A stretch of DNA of 14,492 nucleotides from Planctomycetota bacterium (GCA_021803885.1 JAJZKY010000030.1:1-14492); one strand, 5' to 3'; counted from the first letter of the stretch, positions 1 to 7,480 are shown. Notes: generated by a model not told the origin, from the sequence alone. Program-made: numbers and translations.

Positions 1-39
1 GCCTATGATCTGTTCCACACTGAAGCGCTTCTTCTTCAT
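1..39 (-). CDS. IS3-family transposase OrfA, N-terminal 13 codons only
   Basis: Read on the minus strand from position 39, the sequence encodes MKKKRFSVEQIIG and then runs off the window. This is the characteristic opening of IS3-family OrfA proteins, whose N-terminal helix-turn-helix binds the element's inverted repeats. A GGAGGG Shine-Dalgarno sequence lies 7 bases upstream of the ATG (plus-strand 47-52), which supports this start. The gene is cut by the window edge, so intactness cannot be judged. OrfA is normally followed by OrfB, the DDE catalytic subunit made by programmed frameshifting. Confidence 0.75.
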   Translation of the reverse strand, partial: MKKKRFSVEQIIG

Positions 40-87
40 CAGCCAACCCTCCGCCTTGACAGGCTCAGTTCTGGCCGAAGACTAACA
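1..87 (-). mobile_element. terminal edge of an IS3-family insertion sequence
   Basis: This is the outer end of an insertion sequence whose body lies left of the window. It is identified by the transposase orfA start it carries on the minus strand. The exact terminus is not provable without the other end. A plausible tip is the TGTTAGTC read on the minus strand from position 87, since IS3-family ends normally begin with TG. The next ~49 bases (88-136) separate it from the relaxase gene, so the element may have landed just upstream of the mobilisation gene. Confidence 0.55.
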
Positions 88-136
88 TTTCAACTGGATC
101 AGAAAAAACGAGGCCGATCACCATCGGTGGAGCGCA

Positions 137-1612
137 ATGGCGATCTATCACATGTCGGCGAAGGTAATCGGAAGAAGCAGCGGTCGCAGTGCCACCGCTT
201 CTGCCGCCTACCGTTCCGGTGAAGTAATCGCCGACAGCCGTACCGGCGAAGTGCATGACTACCAGCAGCGCCGGTCCAGCGTGCGCTATAAGGAGATCCT
301 TGCTCCCGCCGGTTCGCCCGCATGGGCGACGGATCGCGCCATGCTCTGGAATGCGGTCGAAGCGGGGGAGAAGCGCAAGGATGCGCAGCTCTGCCGTGAG
401 GTCATACTTGCCCTTCCGGACGAGCTCTCGGAAGATGCCCGGCGCGAACTGGTTCGCGGCTATGTCGCGGAGCAGTATGTGGCGCGGGGTATGGTTGCCG
501 ATGTGGCGATTCATACTCCCAGCCGCAAGGGCGACGAGCGCAACCATCATGCGCATGTTCTGCTGACGATGCGGAGCCTCGAAGGGGAGGTGTTCGGGGC
601 GAAGGCCAGGGAGTGGAATGACCCGGCTTTACTGGAGCAGTGGCGGGAGAGCTGGGCGCTGCATGTCAATGCCGCGCTGGAACGGGCGGGCCGGGAGGAG
701 CGTATCGACCACCGCAGCCTGGAAGCCCAGGGCATCGAGCGGATGCCCACCCGGCACATGGGGCCGGCCGTGGTGGGAATGATGCGGCGGAAGGCGTGGG
801 CGGACCGGGCGGCGACCGCCGCCGAGGTCCAGGCCGCGAATGCCGAGCTGGAGACGATTCAGACCCAGTCGGAGACGGCCAGGCAGCAACTGGACGCGCT
901 GCTCAACTCCCCGGACCAGAGGCAGGAGCTGGCGAAGGCCTGGACGAAGGCCGTGCTGGGGAAGATCGACCCGCTGGCGAGCCGGGAAGAGGGGGCAAGG
1001 TGGATCGATCAGCAAACCGCAGCTCTCGAACAGCAGAAGCGGATGGCCCTGCTTCAGGGGGCGAAGTATCAGAGCGGGCGGGCGTGGTTCGAGGCGCAGC
1101 CGGTTCCAGGCGGCGGGGTGGGCGGCTATTACGTCCCTACCTACGCCCAGCAACTGAAGTCGCTCGATCAGAGCATCCGGCATGAGCAGGCCAGGGCCGT
1201 CAAAGCAGAGATGCAGATCGCCGGGCATCGGTACACCAAAAGCTGGCTCTTCCGCGTACTTCACGAGCGAGATCCACGGCTGGATCAGTGGGCTACCGAG
1301 GCCGCCGAGGCGCGGAAGATCGAGCACAGCCTGGTCCAGCAGAAAGACGCTATCGAGGCTCAGTGGATCGGGCACGAAGAGGGGTGGGAGATAGCGGCCA
1401 GGCTGAATCGTGAGGAGAATGAGGCCCGGATCGGCAAGATCGATCTACAGATCGACGGCCTGCAGCTTGCCCGGGAGACGGTGCTGCGCAAGCTCGCTCA
1501 GCGCGATGCCGATCCGCAAATCCTGGCCGAACGACAGGCCCTGCAGGAACGGAAGCGGCAACAAAAGCGCGAGCGGCAAAAAAGCAGAGGGGATTTTGAA
1601 AAGGAACGGTGA
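137..1612 (+). CDS. mobA: MobA/MobL-family relaxase (mobilisation protein)
   Basis: This 491-residue protein is a conjugative relaxase of the MOB-Q (MobA/MobL) family. Such enzymes nick oriT, stay covalently attached to the 5' end through a tyrosine, and lead the strand to a recipient. The relaxase domain covers about residues 1-220. It opens with MAIYHMSAKVIGRSSGRSA. Tyr25 in AAYRSG matches the position of the catalytic tyrosine in RSF1010 MobA, and the metal-binding histidines are visible as NHHAH (136-140) and the earlier IHTPSRKG (His126). Residues ~230-491 are charged, Glu/Arg/Gln-rich and probably coiled coil, ending in a very basic tail. No primase domain is present, unlike RSF1010 MobA. 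The start at 137 follows GGTGGAG at a short distance. I saw no coupling protein, accessory mob gene or classic MOB-Q nick motif nearby, so the plasmid is probably mobilisable rather than self-transmissible. Confidence 0.93.
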   Translation: MAIYHMSAKVIGRSSGRSATASAAYRSGEVIADSRTGEVHDYQQRRSSVRYKEILAPAGSPAWATDRAMLWNAVEAGEKRKDAQLCREVILALPDELSEDARRELVRGYVAEQYVARGMVADVAIHTPSRKGDERNHHAHVLLTMRSLEGEVFGAKAREWNDPALLEQWRESWALHVNAALERAGREERIDHRSLEAQGIERMPTRHMGPAVVGMMRRKAWADRAATAAEVQAANAELETIQTQSETARQQLDALLNSPDQRQELAKAWTKAVLGKIDPLASREEGARWIDQQTAALEQQKRMALLQGAKYQSGRAWFEAQPVPGGGVGGYYVPTYAQQLKSLDQSIRHEQARAVKAEMQIAGHRYTKSWLFRVLHERDPRLDQWATEAAEARKIEHSLVQQKDAIEAQWIGHEEGWEIAARLNREENEARIGKIDLQIDGLQLARETVLRKLAQRDADPQILAERQALQERKRQQKRERQKSRGDFEKER

Positions 1613-1906
1613 ACTCCGCCATGCAGGTCTGGGGCTGCATCACCGTGGCGGCGTGCCCCATGCGTCTGTGCTGGCCGGGACCTGTGCCGTTTCTGTGGAC
1701 AGTTACGCACTACCTCTGCGATTTCTCGCACTGGTCTTCCGCTCGTCCCAAAAATTCGCAGAACAAATGATTGGCTTATCATGTCCTGTGACTGGTCGAA
1801 TTGGGGCTCCGCAAGAGATCCCGTGGGGGGCGTTCTTTTCCGGTATGCGCCTATCAAATGGGGCCGAGTGTCTATAGCGTTGAAAACTCGTGAAAGGAGA
1901 ATTGCA
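1613..1906. other. intergenic gap after the relaxase
   Basis: This gap of just under 300 bases separates the GC-rich relaxase gene from the first exported-protein gene. Frames open here only as continuations of shadow frames. The last bases carry the ribosome binding site AAAGGAG (1893-1899) of the next gene. No convincing promoter, terminator or oriT hairpin was found. Confidence 0.4.
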
Positions 1907-2500
1907 ATGAGGTTAAGGACGTCGATTAAGGTCTGTGGTTGGGCGGTAGTTCTCGCGATAGCTGCGGCCACCGCGAGCGCTCAAAATAACTCCAACATCC
2001 AGTCGGCATCGGCTAACAATTCCACCCCGGCTACCACCAGCAAAAAGTCCGGGGAGAGTCTTTGGATTGCGAAGTTCAAATGCGAACCGAAAGCAGCCCA
2101 TGCAGTTGCACTCACCCAGCGGGCCGACCTTGATGCTCTGCAATACTCGACCCTGTTTTCCCGTGTGGTGCAGTTTTCTGCGATGCACACTGCTCCCGCC
2201 GACGCGTGGACGCTGACCGGCAAAGAGCTTGATTTCTCGGGTGGGAGTACTGCGGCGCGGAGCCTGATCGGCTGGGGCGCTGGCCGTGCGCATCTGGTGA
2301 TGCTTTATCAACTACGCAACCGTTCGGGGAAAGTGGTGTGGTCCAAGAAAATAAAAACCGCGCCGTCTTTCTGGGGAACGGTTGGGCATGCACGCGCGGT
2401 ACAAAATCAATCACCGGCTTGGAACAAGCAGGGGCAGGCCCTTGTGGATGCCCTCCAAAAGTACTTTCGCAATAATCCACAATATGCCCGCACATCTTAG
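1907..2500 (+). CDS. exported DUF4410-like protein
   Basis: This 197-residue protein has a clear signal peptide: basic start MRLRTSIK, hydrophobic core to about residue 21, and cleavage probably after ATASA (25). After a Ser/Asn/Thr-rich linker (26-48), the mature part contains LDALQYSTLFSRVVQF, an FSGGSTAARSLIGWGAGRAHL block and a final helix ALVDALQKYF. The G-S-x-A-A-R-x-x-I-G-x-G-x-G motif followed by a 'Y-x-L-x-N-x-S-G-K-V-V' strand resembles DUF4410 proteins, which are exported and of unknown function. The start at 1907 is preferred over an in-frame ATG at 1781 because AAAGGAG lies 7 bases upstream and the signal peptide begins exactly there. A GCCCGC/GCGGGC hairpin spans the stop codon but has no T-run. 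Confidence 0.7.
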   Translation: MRLRTSIKVCGWAVVLAIAAATASAQNNSNIQSASANNSTPATTSKKSGESLWIAKFKCEPKAAHAVALTQRADLDALQYSTLFSRVVQFSAMHTAPADAWTLTGKELDFSGGSTAARSLIGWGAGRAHLVMLYQLRNRSGKVVWSKKIKTAPSFWGTVGHARAVQNQSPAWNKQGQALVDALQKYFRNNPQYARTS

Positions 2501-2576
2501 CGGGCGAGCTGAACTTCTTGCGCGGATCAGAATTGGAATCGTCGGCGCTAAAGTTCCGCTGCTCTGTTAGATCGTG

Positions 2577-3794
2577 CTATTTTTCGAAAATCCAAACAGG
2601 CGGAGATGGATTAGCGCTATAGGGGGCATTGACGGCCCATCCGACCATTGCATATCCGTTGGCGGGGACTCCATAAGCAAGATTGGGAGAAATCATGATG
2701 GGACGAGGAAGCGTATCACCTTGCACCTTGGTTCCCACAAGAATGTATCCGTCGGGGCCGTTGCCGCCGAAAGCCGTGAGGATGTAGCCCTGGGATGCCA
2801 GAGTCGTCGCCGCAGGGCCAATGTCATCATACGGAACCGTTTGAACCTCGGTGTCGTAGGCGGTATTGGCTGCCGAGGTCCATCCGTAGGACAGAAATAC
2901 GACATCGCCCGTGGCATCATTGAAGGAAATGGCGGTCACTACCCGGCCGCTGGCGCCATCATTGGCAATTGCCGAGGGTAAGTCCTGTAGCGAGGCGGTT
3001 TGGTATTGCAAGTCGAAGCCCCCAGCCGGCCCCTTCACCAGCGACGCTGCAAACACGTCCTCCTCTGTCTCGATATCCAGGGATGTCACAACAATATTCC
3101 CCATCGAGTTTCCGCCCATGTCTAAAAAAGGCGTTCCGACAGAGCTTAAATCGGTTGCCAGGTTTGTGTATTTGTCGATCCAGTACAAGGTCGATACCGG
3201 CTCGCTCGTTGGAGTAGGCCAGATGTCATAATCCCACCAACAATCCTGAGCGACCCCGGGGACACACTGGCCCAACCCCATCCGCAACGGGCTTCCAATG
3301 GCGACGGGATAGTACATCCCGTCCGGATAAATGAGCTGGATGGGCTCCCCATACCCTTGGACTGCGCCCGCCGGCGAGTCCACCTGCTGGAACCTCAGAT
3401 CATCGGCTGCAGGCGATCGCGGCCCCACAGTCAAAGTCGCGGGCGCACTAGTGATGGAAGATGTTCCATCTGACACGATGACGACATAGGTTGTGTCCGT
3501 GTCCGATGCCGTCACAGGCGGGGTGGTATAGGACGCTTGGTTTGCCCCGGATATTGCGATGTTGTTTCTCTTCCATTGGTAGGTGAGTGCGCCGGGTCCC
3601 CTGGCGAAAACGTCAAAAGTGGCTGTCTGGCCCAAGGGCGCTGTGGCATTCGCCGGAGGGCCATAAATTGTCAGCTTCGAACTGGTCCCAGTTTGATTCT
3701 GCGAAGCGCCGCAACCGAATACCGAAAACAGCAAGCCAACTAGGAAAACTGAATATGTATATCCTCCGAAGCGGGTGCGACCTTGATAGTTCAT
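2577..3794 (-). CDS. Ig-like-domain lipoprotein, exported
   Basis: This 405-residue minus-strand protein begins MNYQGRTRFGGY, followed by a hydrophobic segment and VFGC (25-28). That looks like a lipobox, so Cys28 would be lipidated and the protein anchored to a membrane. Residues ~41-124 form an Ig-like/CBM-style beta domain with the hallmark stretch LTYQWKRNNIAISGANQASYTTP and the closing strand ATLTV, very common in secreted acidobacterial proteins. The rest (~130-405) is not recognised; it is rich in Gly, Asp and Pro and ends SPPVWIFEK. A longer frame to 3905 exists, but residue 38 of that frame starts the signal sequence, so 3794 is chosen. The gene converges on the DUF4410-like gene with a 76-base gap. 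Its role is unknown; adhesion or carbohydrate contact is only a guess. Confidence 0.75.
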   Translation of the reverse strand: MNYQGRTRFGGYTYSVFLVGLLFSVFGCGASQNQTGTSSKLTIYGPPANATAPLGQTATFDVFARGPGALTYQWKRNNIAISGANQASYTTPPVTASDTDTTYVVIVSDGTSSITSAPATLTVGPRSPAADDLRFQQVDSPAGAVQGYGEPIQLIYPDGMYYPVAIGSPLRMGLGQCVPGVAQDCWWDYDIWPTPTSEPVSTLYWIDKYTNLATDLSSVGTPFLDMGGNSMGNIVVTSLDIETEEDVFAASLVKGPAGGFDLQYQTASLQDLPSAIANDGASGRVVTAISFNDATGDVVFLSYGWTSAANTAYDTEVQTVPYDDIGPAATTLASQGYILTAFGGNGPDGYILVGTKVQGDTLPRPIMISPNLAYGVPANGYAMVGWAVNAPYSANPSPPVWIFEK

Positions 3795-3833
3795 GACTAC
3801 GCCTAAGCAACTACATCTTACAGAATTGATCCG

Positions 3834-3847
3834 CGAGGCGCGCCTCG
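3834..3847. repeat. 14-bp perfect GC palindrome in the lipoprotein gene leader
   Basis: CGAGGCGCGCCTCG is a perfect palindrome lying between the proposed promoter (3873-3901, minus) and the start at 3794. It could be an operator or an mRNA hairpin in the leader. No comparison supports either choice. Confidence 0.3.
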
Positions 3848-3872
3848 AAGATCCGCCATGACAGGCTAAAGT

Positions 3873-3901
3873 ATTATGATTACCATTTCTGCTAACTGCA
3901 A
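3873..3901 (-). promoter_or_regulatory. candidate sigma-70 promoter for the Ig-domain lipoprotein
   Basis: On the minus strand a TTGCAG -35 (3896-3901) is separated by 17 bases from a CATAAT -10 (3873-3878). Transcription would start near 3866, about 70 bases before the ATG at 3794. Spacing is ideal and the hexamers are moderate matches. Confidence 0.45.
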
Positions 3902-4306
3902 GCACTTCTGTGCCGAACGAAGACGCCTATTTTTAGGGTATGCACCAGATGTGATGCAGGTTTTCTTGCCATTGAATCGTATTTCATCTTTATTATCAAC
4001 ATGTTAGATGCCATATGGCGTTGTTCATGAGACAGGTCCTCGAAACCTATAAGGTTCAGGCGCAGTCGATTTAGATGGAATTATTACCTTGACGCCACAT
4101 TGGTACAGGAGTAAATTACCTCTCGGACTAACGTGAAAGGTCTGCCCGCAAATGAACGTTGTTGCAGCGAGGCGCGCGTCATGATTGTTTACCTGTAGCG
4201 CTATCTGTGCTCGACCTTATATCCTCCCGATCTGTAATCCGCTCTCGGAACCGACCAGGACGCTCACGACGTTGCTGTTTTGGTTCGTCTGATGAAAGGG
4301 TTACCC
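3902..4306. other. AT-rich divergent intergenic region
   Basis: This region lies between the divergently transcribed lipoprotein and beta-protein genes. It carries the forward promoter candidate at 4089-4117. The remainder, including the AT-rich 3930-4020, shows no coding potential that I trust. AAAGGG at 4296-4301 is the ribosome binding site of the next gene. Confidence 0.4.
4089..4117 (+). promoter_or_regulatory. candidate sigma-70 promoter for the gene at 4307
   Basis: TTGACG (4089-4094) is followed after exactly 17 bases by TAAATT (4112-4117). Transcription would start near 4124 and give a leader of about 180 bases before the ATG at 4307. It is one of the best -35/-10 pairs noticed in the window. 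Confidence 0.5.
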
Positions 4307-5770
4307 ATGAACTACCGCATCTCCCGCAAATATTTCCTTGCCGCGTTAGTCATTGCTGTTTCCGGTGCTTTCAGTGCACAAGTCTATGCTCAGACTGCTG
4401 ACGCTGCCTATGGCACAGTCTACGGGGCGAACAAGACCTACACCCAAAGCGTCCTTGTACAAGGGACCTATGCCATTTATGGAGATTTCTATAGCACTTC
4501 GTCCGACTCCCTTCCCGTTGGTACCATTAGCGTTCCAAACTCCATCTACCTCACTGGCCAGGGCCAGTTATTATCCTTGCCGGTATCGTTTACTTCGAAC
4601 AGCAGCAGCGGCAGCATAGCGGCAAGTTTTACAGCGTACTATGCATGTGAAGGATCGTGCTCGCAGCCGAGTCTCTCGATCTCTATAACCACATCCGGCA
4701 ATAGTGTCGTTGCCAGTGCGACTGCAGCTCCGAAATATCAGGTTCTATCGCTCCTTTATGATCCACCAGGGAACGCTAGCACCACTGGATATGGGACGCA
4801 GGTGTCGGCTGGAGCAACGACGTCTATTTCAAACAATTTTTCAACTTCTGACTCGCTCACCTTCGGTACAGGAATACTTGGTTTAACGGATAGCGTAACG
4901 TTTAGCCAGGGCTCATCATCTGGCAGCAGAAATTCCTTCACGACAACCTATCAAGCAACACAGGGGGCCCAACTCGCCTCTCCAGGGCAAAATATTGACC
5001 ATAATGATGATGTGGTTTTCCTGCTTGTAGACCCGTCAGTCACTGTGAACCAGACTGGGGCGTCAAGCGGATCTTATGTAATAGGCCCTTCACCGGATGC
5101 CACTGGATATGGTTCAACGGGCGCCCCACCAGATATCCTCCACGGAAACATCACTGGGTTTAAAGATCCAACCCAGATCCCACTCGACTATCTAGAGCCT
5201 CAAGTCAGGTCGCAGACCACAACTCTTCCAGGCTTGGATATGATTTGTGCTAATTCGCTACCTCCGTCCGAGTGTACCCCACAGAATGCTTGTGGATGCA
5301 CTTCGTCGGATTTCACTGGGATCGTCGCTCAGGATGAGTTAGCCAACGACACGAACCAAGTGACACCACCAAGCAGCATCGATGGGCAAAGGTTTATGTA
5401 TATAGGCGCTGATTTGTTGGATGGACCGCAACAAGCCGGGTCAGGCGCCGTAACGAATACATATTCAATCTCAGACAGTACGGTAACCAGTCAAAGCATG
5501 TCGAATGGAACGAGCTACTCAACTGGATTTACTCACGGCTGGAGCCTCTCGGGACCCTTTGGGCTTTCGTTCTCTGGCAGCGGCAGTTCAAAGTTCACCT
5601 ACTCGCAAACGCAGACCGTTGGCGTTCAGAATGGAACGGCGCATACTGCTACCGTGACGCTGGGAACATCTGATGTGGGTTGCCAGGAGTATGTGGATAT
5701 ATACGAAGACACGACATATCACACTTTCGCATATTCTCTACCTCAGACCCCTCCTTCGAATTGCAATTGA
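4307..5770 (+). CDS. exported Ser/Thr-rich beta-strand protein of unknown function
   Basis: This 487-residue protein has a signal peptide (MNYRISRKYFLAALVIAVSGAF, cleavage probably after VYA at 28). The mature protein is extraordinarily rich in Ser, Thr, Gly and Asn with alternating polar/hydrophobic residues, so long beta strands are expected. Two stretches look alike in texture: around TTSISNNFSTSDSLTFGTG and around SYSTGFTHGWSLSGPFGLSF. Cysteines cluster as YYACEGSC, MICANS...SECTPQNACGC, DVGCQEY and a near-terminal C, suggesting disulfides outside the cytoplasm. The last segment, CQEYVDIYEDTTYHTFAY, is a distinctive closing strand pair. The start at 4307 is chosen because AAAGGG lies just upstream and the signal sequence starts there. 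I do not recognise the family; a surface, adhesive or beta-pore-like role is possible but unproven. Confidence 0.7.
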   Translation: MNYRISRKYFLAALVIAVSGAFSAQVYAQTADAAYGTVYGANKTYTQSVLVQGTYAIYGDFYSTSSDSLPVGTISVPNSIYLTGQGQLLSLPVSFTSNSSSGSIAASFTAYYACEGSCSQPSLSISITTSGNSVVASATAAPKYQVLSLLYDPPGNASTTGYGTQVSAGATTSISNNFSTSDSLTFGTGILGLTDSVTFSQGSSSGSRNSFTTTYQATQGAQLASPGQNIDHNDDVVFLLVDPSVTVNQTGASSGSYVIGPSPDATGYGSTGAPPDILHGNITGFKDPTQIPLDYLEPQVRSQTTTLPGLDMICANSLPPSECTPQNACGCTSSDFTGIVAQDELANDTNQVTPPSSIDGQRFMYIGADLLDGPQQAGSGAVTNTYSISDSTVTSQSMSNGTSYSTGFTHGWSLSGPFGLSFSGSGSSKFTYSQTQTVGVQNGTAHTATVTLGTSDVGCQEYVDIYEDTTYHTFAYSLPQTPPSNCN

Positions 5771-5780
5771 CCTAGCCCTA

Positions 5781-5820
5781 ACGTGTCGGTGTTTTGAATG
5801 CGCACCGACGCGTGTTTGTT
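5781..5820 (+). terminator. candidate intrinsic terminator after the beta-protein gene
   Basis: An 11-bp stem, ACGTGTCGGTG (5781-5791) with CACCGACGCGT (5803-5813), has one T-G wobble and an 11-base loop and is followed by TGTTTGTT. It begins 10 bases after the stop codon at 5770. The T-tract is imperfect, so strength is uncertain. Confidence 0.5.
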
Positions 5821-6041
5821 CCAGTGTTTGCGCGACAGCGTCTCAAGAGAAACCTAATCCAATTCGAGGGTCGCTTTTCGTCAAGTGGCGGCATAAACGT
5901 AGTACCAACGCTTTGGTGCCGAATGCAACCAGAGGCATCTGTAAGAGCAGAAACCTGTTTGCGAACTGGAGGGGGGCGGAATAGCAGACTGTTCGAAAAA
6001 AGAGGTGACGTTTGTGTGAACAAATGAGTAATGGCTTATTT
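5821..6041. other. intergenic stretch without a convincing gene
   Basis: Short frames cross this stretch, but they lack ribosome binding sites and have compositions unlike the real genes. No repeat or promoter was noticed apart from the hairpin that follows at 6042. Confidence 0.35.
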
Positions 6042-6069
6042 ACGCATGATAATGTCCTTTATCATGCGT
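6042..6069. repeat. 11-bp-arm hairpin upstream of the 6087 gene
   Basis: ACGCATGATAA (6042-6052) and TTATCATGCGT (6059-6069) are perfect complements around a 6-base loop. The hairpin ends 17 bases before the start codon and just before the AGGGGAGG ribosome binding site, so it could be an operator or leader structure. Its GATAA core resembles the hairpins at 8860-8894 and 9914-9933, which precede recombinase genes. Confidence 0.6.
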
Positions 6070-6086
6070 TAATAAAGGGGAGGTAC

Positions 6087-6809
6087 ATGGCTGAAGACCC
6101 GATCAAATTGTTCAGTTCCCGCGCGGAGCGCTACCCGGAGCCAGATGAAGCTGATGCAGCATACGGAGCAGCGAGAGCGGCTCTGGCTGCCATTCCGGGG
6201 CTGGGCGGAAGCATCACGGAGGTGCTATCGATCGTACTCGCACCTGCTGTGGCACGGCGCCGGGATGAGTGGTTCAAGGAGCTGGCCGATGCGCTGGACC
6301 AGGTAGAAGCGAAGGTTGAAGGTTTTCGGGTGGAAAATCTGGCCGGCAATGAGGCCTTCGTGTCCGCGACTGTCCAGGCGACCCGAGCCGCAGCCGCTAC
6401 CCATCAGCAAAAGAAGCGGGAATATCTGCGCAACGCTCTCGTCAATGTTGCTCTCGGAAAGCAGAAGGATGAGTTGCGCCAGCATATATTCCTCAATGCC
6501 ATCGAGGCATTTTTGCCGGCGCATGTCCAGACTTTGGAACTGATCTGGAGGGGGTCGGCCCGGAAGGTCCCGTGGGATCAGCAGGCAATTCCGATGAGCC
6601 AGCGCAACTACGGGACGGCCATCGGGATATTGAATCCGGAATTGAAGGGACAGCCGTGGCTGACTGCCGCAATTCTCGGCGACCTCAGGAACAGAGGCTT
6701 TTCAAATCTTGTCGACCCCAATGCTTCCTTTCCCCAGGGAAGCCTGATGACCAATTTGGGGATAGAGTTCCTGAATTTCGTGCTGTCTCCCGAGGATCCG
6801 CCCCAATGA
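6087..6809 (+). CDS. alpha-helical protein of unknown function
   Basis: This 240-residue protein starts at 6087, where the strong AGGGGAGG sequence (6077-6084) lies directly upstream. An in-frame ATG at 6012 has no such site and would place the 6042 hairpin inside the gene. Residues ~27-56 (AARAALAAIPGLGGSITEVLSIVLAPAVAR) form a hydrophobic, glycine-containing helix that could touch a membrane. After it come RRRDEWFKELADALDQVE, a block GFRVENLAGNEAFVSATVQATRAAAATHQQKKREYLRNALVNVALG and IFLNAIEAFLPAHVQTLEL. I recall similar helical hypothetical proteins with a GLGG segment, an 'NEAFVSAxxQAT' block and a 'KREYLRNALVNVALG' block in many environmental genomes, but know of no assigned function. 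The 3' end sits right at a broken recombinase fragment, so it may be cargo of a mobile element. Confidence 0.72.
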   Translation: MAEDPIKLFSSRAERYPEPDEADAAYGAARAALAAIPGLGGSITEVLSIVLAPAVARRRDEWFKELADALDQVEAKVEGFRVENLAGNEAFVSATVQATRAAAATHQQKKREYLRNALVNVALGKQKDELRQHIFLNAIEAFLPAHVQTLELIWRGSARKVPWDQQAIPMSQRNYGTAIGILNPELKGQPWLTAAILGDLRNRGFSNLVDPNASFPQGSLMTNLGIEFLNFVLSPEDPPQ

Positions 6810-6837
6810 TCGATACACGCCTCCGCGCCTTCCCTGC

Positions 6838-6990
6838 CTACGTGACCGCGCCCTGATCGAACTGATGGTCTACACCGTCGTGCGCGTAGGCGCGGCGGTT
6901 TCGATGAAAGTGGAAGATTACTTTGTACAAGGGCGCCGCAGCTCGGTGCGGTTTCACGAGAAAGACAGCAAGGAGCTCACACTGCCATAG
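6838..6990 (+). pseudogene. fragment of a tyrosine recombinase paralogous to the one at 10723
   Basis: The frame reads LRDRALIELMVYTVVRVGAA through to DSKELTLP and a stop at 6988-6990. It aligns without gaps to residues 157-206 of the intact tyrosine recombinase encoded at 10723-11700, with about 36 of 50 residues identical by hand count. It keeps the first catalytic arginine context (VRVGA) and the lysine region (EKDSKE), but lacks the N-terminal domain and everything carrying the HxxR, second His and Tyr. Upstream, similarity continues in another frame (ATCGATACAC, TCCCTG against the intact ATCGACGCGAC, TCCCTG), so a small deletion has shifted the frame just before 6838. It is non-functional as a recombinase. 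Confidence 0.85.
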
Positions 6991-6997
6991 GACCTCA

Positions 6998-7130
6998 CCC
7001 TAACACCTGGTGACTTTCTAACCGAGTTACATTTGTATCGTATTGATTTAGCTACACTTGTATGCGAAAATTCCCTGGATAACGAGTCCGTTTGCCCCCG
7101 TACTGGAGAAAATTTGTTCAGAAAGACACC
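6998..7130 (+). repeat. tandem repeat copy A (133 bp)
   Basis: This is the first of two head-to-tail copies, running from CCCTAACACC to GAAAGACACC. It contains GTGACTTTCTAACCGAG, the block TTTGTATCGTATTGATTTAG and the block GAAAATTCCCTGGAT. It differs from copy B at a handful of positions, including a C-run two bases shorter. Function unknown. Frames through it are not conserved as a normal coding repeat because the unit is not a multiple of three. Confidence 0.9.
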
Positions 7131-7265
7131 CCCTAACACCCGGTGACTTTCTAACCGAGCTGCGTTTGTATCGTATTGATTTAGCTACACTTGTATGCGA
7201 AAATTCCCTGGATGACGAGTCCGTTTGCCCCCCCGTACTGGGGAAAATTTGTTCAGAAAGACACC
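7131..7265 (+). repeat. tandem repeat copy B (135 bp)
   Basis: This is the second head-to-tail copy, nearly identical to copy A. Differences include CGGTGAC for TGGTGAC, GAGCTGCG for GAGTTACA, GATGACGAG for GATAACGAG, and eight Cs rather than a shorter C-run before GTACTGG. The high identity points to a recent duplication. Confidence 0.9.
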
Positions 7266-7424
7266 CCGATTATGCGGTGTTGTTGCAGTCGACTACGGGA
7301 ACCATCCACTCCCTAGGTGCCAGCTTGCCCATAGCTAAATGGCAGAACATCGCGCAAGCAACACATTACACGCTATTTAAATGACATGCTCGTTTGGGAA
7401 ACAGATGTGGAGCGCTCTTCCATC
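7266..7424. other. non-coding stretch between repeat copies
   Basis: This spacer lies between copy B and the partial copy C. It holds no ribosome binding site or recognisable protein segment. An open frame that crosses the repeats ends here at 7384 and is best regarded as chance. Confidence 0.35.
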
Positions 7425-7480
7425 CTCGCACTGCCATAGGACCTCACCCTAACACCTGGTGACTTTCTAACCGAGCTGCG
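7425..7480 (+). repeat. partial third copy of the repeat, carrying the end of the recombinase fragment
   Basis: CTCGCACTGCCATAGGACC up to GACTTTCTAACCGAG matches 6976-7026 almost base for base. That includes the last codons and stop (CTGCCATAG) of the broken tyrosine recombinase. It then follows copy B (GAGCTGCG) before similarity ends. This copy therefore arose after the recombinase fragment had already been joined to the repeat. Confidence 0.85.

Noticed and set aside
88..136. oriT nick site upstream of the relaxase
   Set aside because: No sequence resembling the conserved MOB-Q nick region or a suitable inverted repeat was found in this short gap; the oriT may lie beyond the IS or downstream.
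629..1375. 248-codon minus-strand frame, and the 65-556 minus frame
   Set aside because: Both are antisense to the relaxase gene, with no ribosome binding sites and compositions typical of GC-rich shadow frames.
1781..1906. N-terminal extension of the DUF4410-like protein
   Set aside because: The upstream ATG lacks a ribosome binding site and would bury the signal peptide 42 residues inside the protein.
5794..6027. 77-codon plus-strand frame between the beta-protein gene and the 6087 gene
   Set aside because: It begins inside the terminator-like stem, has no ribosome binding site and shows no recognisable protein features.
7058..7384. open frame crossing the tandem repeats, with repeated KICSERHP peptides
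   Set aside because: The repeat unit is not a multiple of three, so the two copies are read in different frames and match only at the end. There is no ribosome binding site. The peptide repetition is a by-product of DNA duplication.
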